Below the pieces are notes generated by a model. It did not search any database, was not told where the DNA came from, and was given only the letters and a program-made list of their open reading frames with translations. From Burkholderiaceae bacterium (GTDB lineage: Bacteria > Pseudomonadota > Gammaproteobacteria > Burkholderiales > Burkholderiaceae), in contig JAHFQJ010000011.1 in NCBI GenBank assembly GCA_023266335.1, positions 1 through 60,625 on the forward strand: DNA of 60,625 bases, written 5' to 3'. Positions within the stretch are counted from its first letter, which is position 1. Each line of letters opens with the position of its first letter. Below are positions 55,831 to 60,625 of this stretch, piece by piece. A program made the translations under genes and the position numbers.

Positions 55831-58800
55831 ATCCAGATTTAACGATTTCACGCCAGCTTAAACGCCCCTTAACACTATAGCTGGTTACCGGTATTGCAAT
55901 CGGGCTAGCTTCCGGAGTACTTGAATCTGTTCCTCCGCCAACTATTACACTTGTAGTTGAACCTAATGAACCACCCTGACCTGATGCTTGCCGGTTGTCA
56001 AAACCGCCTTTTATTTTCATGGCAGGCGTAACAAGTACTTCTCCAATCAATTTATTTGAAAAAGATTGAAAACCTCCAAGACCAGTGTATAAATCTACAT
56101 AAGATAAAGTACCACCATTTGCACCGCAAATATCATCGTCAAACTTACCTAAAATCTGAGTAGTAAATATAACTGTATTATCTTTAATACGCGGGCTAAA
56201 TACAGAACGTTCGCCTGAAACATTACTATTTACAAAATCTATATACCAGCCATTATTGCTTTTAGTAGGGGTATCCGTTCCAGATTTTACTACTAAATTA
56301 GTATCCATTTTACGTGTATTCAAATCAGATAATGACAATGTTGCCGTACCTAGCTTATCATGTACAGTAACCAAAGACTGCTGTGTAAGCTTTGAAGCAC
56401 CTAAATCATTTAAACCAAAATATCTGCCTGTGCCGAAAGTCACCATAAAGCCACCATTTTGTGATAGGGCGATAGTGGGTCTTGCAGCAATTGGTCTTAA
56501 GGTGGTTTGTTCACTGCTTGCAAAAACTTTTTTTATCTTCAAATCTCCATTTGGATTGCCACTGTTGTCTGTATCTTTAAAAGATGCTTCGTCATATGAG
56601 TACCTCCATAAATTACCTTGTAAATCTCCCATATAAAAATATACAGTCCTAGTTCCATAGCCAATGATTCTAGGTGCAGTTAACCCATTATTTGTAACAT
56701 TAGTCATGCTACTGTCTGTAATTTCAATTTTACGATAATTACAAGTATCACAGGTACCTTGTTTCCATGGAGTTTCATATAACTTATCTGTTTTTAATAA
56801 GAACAAATACATTTTATTTTTTGGCTGTCCGCTTGTATCATATTCTGTTTGGCTGTTTACATTGTTGTAGCCACTAGTCACAGCAACAAAAGTTTCATAT
56901 CTATTTATTTTCTTGCCATTCTTTGTGTATTGTCCAGTATACAACACAACAAAAGCAGGCTGTCCTACAAAATAACCCATATCCAAATCATCTTTATCAG
57001 TAAATTCAAATAATACATCTGATGCTGATACGCTTCTGCCTGTATTATGCGGACTACTTGTATTAATTGCAAATACACCTTTAGCACCTGAACCAAAACC
57101 GCTAGTTACGACAGTAAAAGGATTACTATAGGTTTTCTGTGTATTAGGCACAATAACTTTTGCATTGGGATAACCCTCAATTAAAGGTTTATCTACATAT
57201 CCTTGTTCGCCATATTCATACAACTTTGGTAAAATTGCTCTAGGTATGTAGGCAAAATTTTCTTTGCCTGAATCAGCTTCTATACCATGCAGCATACCAT
57301 CATTAGATGTAAGATATATCATCTCATTACCATTTTCCATTTGACCAGTCAGATACTCTAAATAGCTATTTGCACTTGAACCTAGAACAAAATTACGCTT
57401 TCTAAATAATTTATTCTCGGCAGCTGTTTGTTCATCTGTCTGTGCACCTCTAAAATAATCTATCCTTTTTGATAATAAAGTTTCAATGTCTAAAGATGGA
57501 GTAACTTTTTCTGCCAAACCTGTTTTTAAGCTACTCAATGCTTGTGTATCACTAGAATTAGCTTTAATATCAGTATATGTGAATTTCACAGGGCTATTTC
57601 TTTCAAGAGTATCAACACCATTAGCATCTTTTTTAAAGCCTCCACCTAAAATGATATTTCTAGTTGTATTACTTCTTAATGAAGATGCTAAACTGGCTTC
57701 CCAAGCTTGAGTTATTGATGTTTCTTTAGATTTAACCGTATCCCCATCTGTTGCATCAAGATATAATTGGTATTTTTTTAGCTGTGTGCTAATACTTGTA
57801 TCTAAATCATCTGTTTTTGTAAATAAATTATTTTTAAATAAATACACCCTCCTTGATCCATCCTCCTGCCATTCCAAATTTTGTGTTACACCTGCCGCTG
57901 TATTTCCGTTTGCTACAACTGGAAGTCTAAATGCACGCTTAATACCATCAACTATTTTATTTGGATTACTTGGATAAAAATATCCTTTGCTTGGCAATAA
58001 ACTATCCATAGCAACTACATCATTATTTGCTCTAGCTGCCACCCAAGATTTACATAAAGTTGAATTACCCGCATATGATACTTTACTTTGAAGTAATTGA
58101 GTAATTTCATTTTGAGAATGGCTTCCATACACACCTGCAGAATATAAGCTACAGTCTACTTCCGGATTAGCAGCATATACCCCTTTTGAATCTAATTCCG
58201 GCTCACCTACATCTATAATTGTGCTTCTAACTTTATTCATAGTTAAACCGGATTTATAACGATATATAATACCGTATAGATTTGCCCCAGCTAATAAAGC
58301 TGAAGTAATATATCTATCTTGACCATATGTTGTTGTTGTTGCCGGAGTTGCTGGAGTTGTATGCTCAAATACTCTTTCTACTGTGTTATCAAATGCACTA
58401 GCGATATGTCGTAATTTTGGATCAATTTCTCCTAATATAGTTCTAACACTTTTTGTAGATGCAAAATTCTCTGCATAGAAAAAATCAGAATCTCCGTCGC
58501 CTATACGTATGTGTCCTGGTAAAATAGCCCCGCCTAATGCAGTAGTATGCCATCCGCTAGCATTTGTTTCATATTTTTGTCTCCAGTTATTTGTATTTGC
58601 TGTAGCAAGTATATAGGAATTATTTTGCTCACAAGTACTTCTTAATGCCCTATAAGTTTTAGAGGTTGTACCTGGCCAAAATTTTATGATTGGAAAAACA
58701 TCAGTTAAAGACATGATTGCCTTTGTATAATCAGATAAACTTTTTTGTTTTAAACCGCTATGACCGCTATCATCTATTTCATGATACCAAGTCATTGCAT

Positions 58801-60367
58801 GGACTGGAGTAGAAGTTGGATCATCTCTATCCTGCTGATCTGTTGCACCTTCTTGGTTACCTAAATATCTTAATGTTTCACCAATTAACTCGCCCCAATG
58901 ATTTTGGCTGCTGTATCTATCATAATATCCAAATTCATTAATATAGTTAATCATACTAGTACCATTCGGTACAGTTTCATCACCTTTAACAGTATTAGTA
59001 TATGCTAAATCAAATAAAATAGGATTTGGCGTAGGGGTTATAACACCACTAACTTTAGTATGGTTTGCATCCATAATAAATTCGCCTGTTTGTGCATTCC
59101 ATTCTGCTTGAGGGTTAGTAGAGGAATTTAAACTAACATCATACTGATTTTCTCCTATAAATCTAGCCGGTGTACGCAACACGCCGCCCCAAGCCTTAAG
59201 ATATACTTCTTCAGACCAAACTTTATATCTATAAAAGTTATCTGGGGTATATGTACTAGCATCATGGTCAGGGTTTTCACCATTATTATTTATGATTTGT
59301 ATAAGTTTAGGAGTTATACTTAAATAGCTTAATAAAGAAAATCTAGTACTTACGCTATTTTTTTGCAAAGTTCCAATAGGCTTATAACTGCCGTTTGGAT
59401 ATAGTTGGCAATAATCAGGCCTCAGACTGGCATCTTCAGCTGTGCATACTGCAACCCTAACTGAATATTTTTTCAAAGATGAATTATTGCTTAAATCTTG
59501 GCAGGAGTATTTAGGTATAACATTTCCTTTTGCATCTAATTTATTTAACACCCCTGTTTTTTCTTTTGGATATAATAAACTTACATCATCACTAAAATAA
59601 ATATCAGTGCCGCAATTTTGTGCAAATGTATGACCAGATGGAACTACATTTGATACTGTCGTATACTTAGTCGGTACTAAGGTACTTCGGAAATCTTTTC
59701 CTCTGTCTACCGTGTCTTTATCCAAATCAGTTACCATAATTTCATCATGTTCAGCTACTCTTGCTCTTTTTAGAATAGTCTGAGTTGGCAAATCTAAATA
59801 TCTGCTTCCCCCAGTTAAGCTATAGCGTATTAAATCTAAACTTGACATTGTAAGCCAATTTAAATAATTTCCAGAAAAATTACCGCTGCAATTGCTACTG
59901 TTTGAACCTGAAATTGTCTCAAAATAACCTCCTGTGTTATATTTATAGCAAAGTAAAGTATTAAAATAGCCCAAATTAATACTAGAATTATTAGAAGTAG
60001 TATATTCAACAAACTTTGTTTTTGGATTAGCTGGTATAAGATATTCATTCAATAAAGGGTTAGCAGGAGCAGCCTGCGTAACATATATTTCTTTATTTGT
60101 TAAAGATGACTTTACACTTAAAGGTAAATTTGCATAACTAACCCGAGGCATATTCCATGCTGCCACACTGACAGAATAATCATTTGATATAGGCATAGAT
60201 ATGTGCGGTGTTTTACCTCTAAAAGTATATAACGGCTTATCATAAAAAGAGACTGGATCTATAGTTTCTGCATATGCAGCAAAACTAAAAATTGTTCCCG
60301 CTAAGATAATAAGCGGAGTTAAGATTTTTAATAAATATGATGTGTGTGTGTGTGCCAGTTTCATCAT
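55826..60367 (-). CDS. pilY1: Type IV pilus tip/assembly protein PilY1
   Basis: PilY1 is the large tip-associated protein that helps pilus assembly, adhesion and surface sensing. The 1513-residue product has a signal peptide (about residues 12-34), a long N-terminal region with many Asp/Asn and Tyr motifs, and a C-terminal PilC-type beta-propeller from about residue 1030 (MIYLTSNDGMLHGIEADSGK, GFGSGAKGVFAI, YFYMGDLQGNLWRYSYDE). An EF-hand-like calcium loop, DTDNSGNPNGD (about residue 1260), matches the calcium site that controls retraction in Pseudomonas PilY1. GGGG lies before the ATG. The C-terminal 45 residues are Gly/Ser-rich. Confidence 0.93.
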   Translation of the reverse strand: MMKLAHTHTSYLLKILTPLIILAGTIFSFAAYAETIDPVSFYDKPLYTFRGKTPHISMPISNDYSVSVAAWNMPRVSYANLPLSVKSSLTNKEIYVTQAAPANPLLNEYLIPANPKTKFVEYTTSNNSSINLGYFNTLLCYKYNTGGYFETISGSNSSNCSGNFSGNYLNWLTMSSLDLIRYSLTGGSRYLDLPTQTILKRARVAEHDEIMVTDLDKDTVDRGKDFRSTLVPTKYTTVSNVVPSGHTFAQNCGTDIYFSDDVSLLYPKEKTGVLNKLDAKGNVIPKYSCQDLSNNSSLKKYSVRVAVCTAEDASLRPDYCQLYPNGSYKPIGTLQKNSVSTRFSLLSYLSITPKLIQIINNNGENPDHDASTYTPDNFYRYKVWSEEVYLKAWGGVLRTPARFIGENQYDVSLNSSTNPQAEWNAQTGEFIMDANHTKVSGVITPTPNPILFDLAYTNTVKGDETVPNGTSMINYINEFGYYDRYSSQNHWGELIGETLRYLGNQEGATDQQDRDDPTSTPVHAMTWYHEIDDSGHSGLKQKSLSDYTKAIMSLTDVFPIIKFWPGTTSKTYRALRSTCEQNNSYILATANTNNWRQKYETNASGWHTTALGGAILPGHIRIGDGDSDFFYAENFASTKSVRTILGEIDPKLRHIASAFDNTVERVFEHTTPATPATTTTYGQDRYITSALLAGANLYGIIYRYKSGLTMNKVRSTIIDVGEPELDSKGVYAANPEVDCSLYSAGVYGSHSQNEITQLLQSKVSYAGNSTLCKSWVAARANNDVVAMDSLLPSKGYFYPSNPNKIVDGIKRAFRLPVVANGNTAAGVTQNLEWQEDGSRRVYLFKNNLFTKTDDLDTSISTQLKKYQLYLDATDGDTVKSKETSITQAWEASLASSLRSNTTRNIILGGGFKKDANGVDTLERNSPVKFTYTDIKANSSDTQALSSLKTGLAEKVTPSLDIETLLSKRIDYFRGAQTDEQTAAENKLFRKRNFVLGSSANSYLEYLTGQMENGNEMIYLTSNDGMLHGIEADSGKENFAYIPRAILPKLYEYGEQGYVDKPLIEGYPNAKVIVPNTQKTYSNPFTVVTSGFGSGAKGVFAINTSSPHNTGRSVSASDVLFEFTDKDDLDMGYFVGQPAFVVLYTGQYTKNGKKINRYETFVAVTSGYNNVNSQTEYDTSGQPKNKMYLFLLKTDKLYETPWKQGTCDTCNYRKIEITDSSMTNVTNNGLTAPRIIGYGTRTVYFYMGDLQGNLWRYSYDEASFKDTDNSGNPNGDLKIKKVFASSEQTTLRPIAARPTIALSQNGGFMVTFGTGRYFGLNDLGASKLTQQSLVTVHDKLGTATLSLSDLNTRKMDTNLVVKSGTDTPTKSNNGWYIDFVNSNVSGERSVFSPRIKDNTVIFTTQILGKFDDDICGANGGTLSYVDLYTGLGGFQSFSNKLIGEVLVTPAMKIKGGFDNRQASGQGGSLGSTTSVIVGGGTDSSTPEASPIAIPVTSYSVKGRLSWREIVKSGL

Positions 60368-60389
60368 AATCCCCTTTAATAATTATATA

Positions 60390-60625
60390 TTACGTGTTAC
60401 ATTTTTGAGTAATTTGAGCATCTGTAGTATTTTTACAAATATACATAGAACCAGTTTGATCAACAATAAAACCAATTGTGTTAGAACCTGCTAAAGTTAT
60501 TGTTGTATTTGCTTTTTTTGAAAATCCAATAAATATTGATTGTCCGCTTAAAAGCAAAGTTCCATTAATATAAGGAACTCCAGCTGAAGTGTAGCCAAAT
60601 TTAGTAAATGGAGTTACATTAGTTG
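60390..60625 (-). CDS. Minor-pilin-like protein, C-terminal part (runs off the window)
   Basis: The reading frame enters from the right edge and ends with a TAA at 60390, 22 bases before the pilY1 start. The 78 visible residues include TLLLSGQSIFIGFSKK, then SNTIGFIVDQTGSMYICKNT and a C-terminal CNT; the two Cys would form a pilin-type C-terminal disulfide loop. The context before pilY1 suggests a minor pilin such as PilE, PilX or FimT. The N-terminal methylation motif is outside the window, so this is inference. Confidence 0.5.
   Translation of the reverse strand, partial: TNVTPFTKFGYTSAGVPYINGTLLLSGQSIFIGFSKKANTTITLAGSNTIGFIVDQTGSMYICKNTTDAQITQKCNT

Overview
The window is a low-GC (about 30% by eye) proteobacterial chromosome segment. 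A complete pilMNOPQ operon divergent from mrcA, a PilY1 gene, a groESL operon behind a CIRCE operator, ubiK next to comM, and a RibB with a degenerate RibA-like tail together point to a Beta- or Gammaproteobacterium. I cannot narrow it further from the sequence. Insertion-sequence debris, broken genes, interspersed repeats and small RNA-like hairpins are common.

Left part (1 to about 22,165): an accessory region that ends exactly at the 3' end of a tRNA-Asn gene, where a broken large serine recombinase is fused to the tRNA sequence. From left to right it holds an IS1-family end inside a DUF6282-like gene; a stand-alone ptsN; a decayed IS1 transposase; a set of orphan genes (a DUF6680 membrane protein, lipoproteins, a secreted protein of 31-residue Cys repeats, a 40-residue His-rich YHYH-type peptide, a HEPN-like protein); a phage-like block (a structured, pseudoknot-compatible leader, a BRO-N/ORF6C antirepressor, two paralogous zinc ribbons, small membrane proteins); a BrnT-BrnA toxin-antitoxin pair with an unusually long antitoxin; fragments of a DNA methyltransferase and of an HI1420-type antitoxin; and a complete type I Zorya anti-phage operon (zorABCD, 12,841-21,605). 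ZorA and ZorB form the MotAB-like membrane motor with a very long cytoplasmic tail, ZorC is the EH-signature partner and ZorD is a SNF2 helicase fused to an Mrr-type nuclease.

Right part (22,166-60,625): core chromosome. It has pilMNOPQ, mrcA, a 2-oxoglutarate/Fe(II) dioxygenase, greA-RDD-dnaE, fbp, a TPR protein, ribB-rsmD, groES-groEL, purB-aroK, glnA, nrdA, rimM, the ubiK-comM-hypothetical-pgk run, pilY1 and the end of a pilin-like gene. The type IV pilus genes at both ends of this part suggest that the cell makes pili, and comM would fit natural transformation.

Two observations stand out. First, the ZorA tail contains three in-frame 186-bp direct repeats, so tail length could change by recombination. 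Second, a repeat of roughly 63 bp encodes nearly the same 21-residue peptide in two unrelated proteins, ZorB and the RDD protein beside dnaE. This resembles the in-frame palindromic elements of Rickettsia and may derive from a MITE-like repeat family scattered between the core genes. No CRISPR array or rRNA gene was seen.
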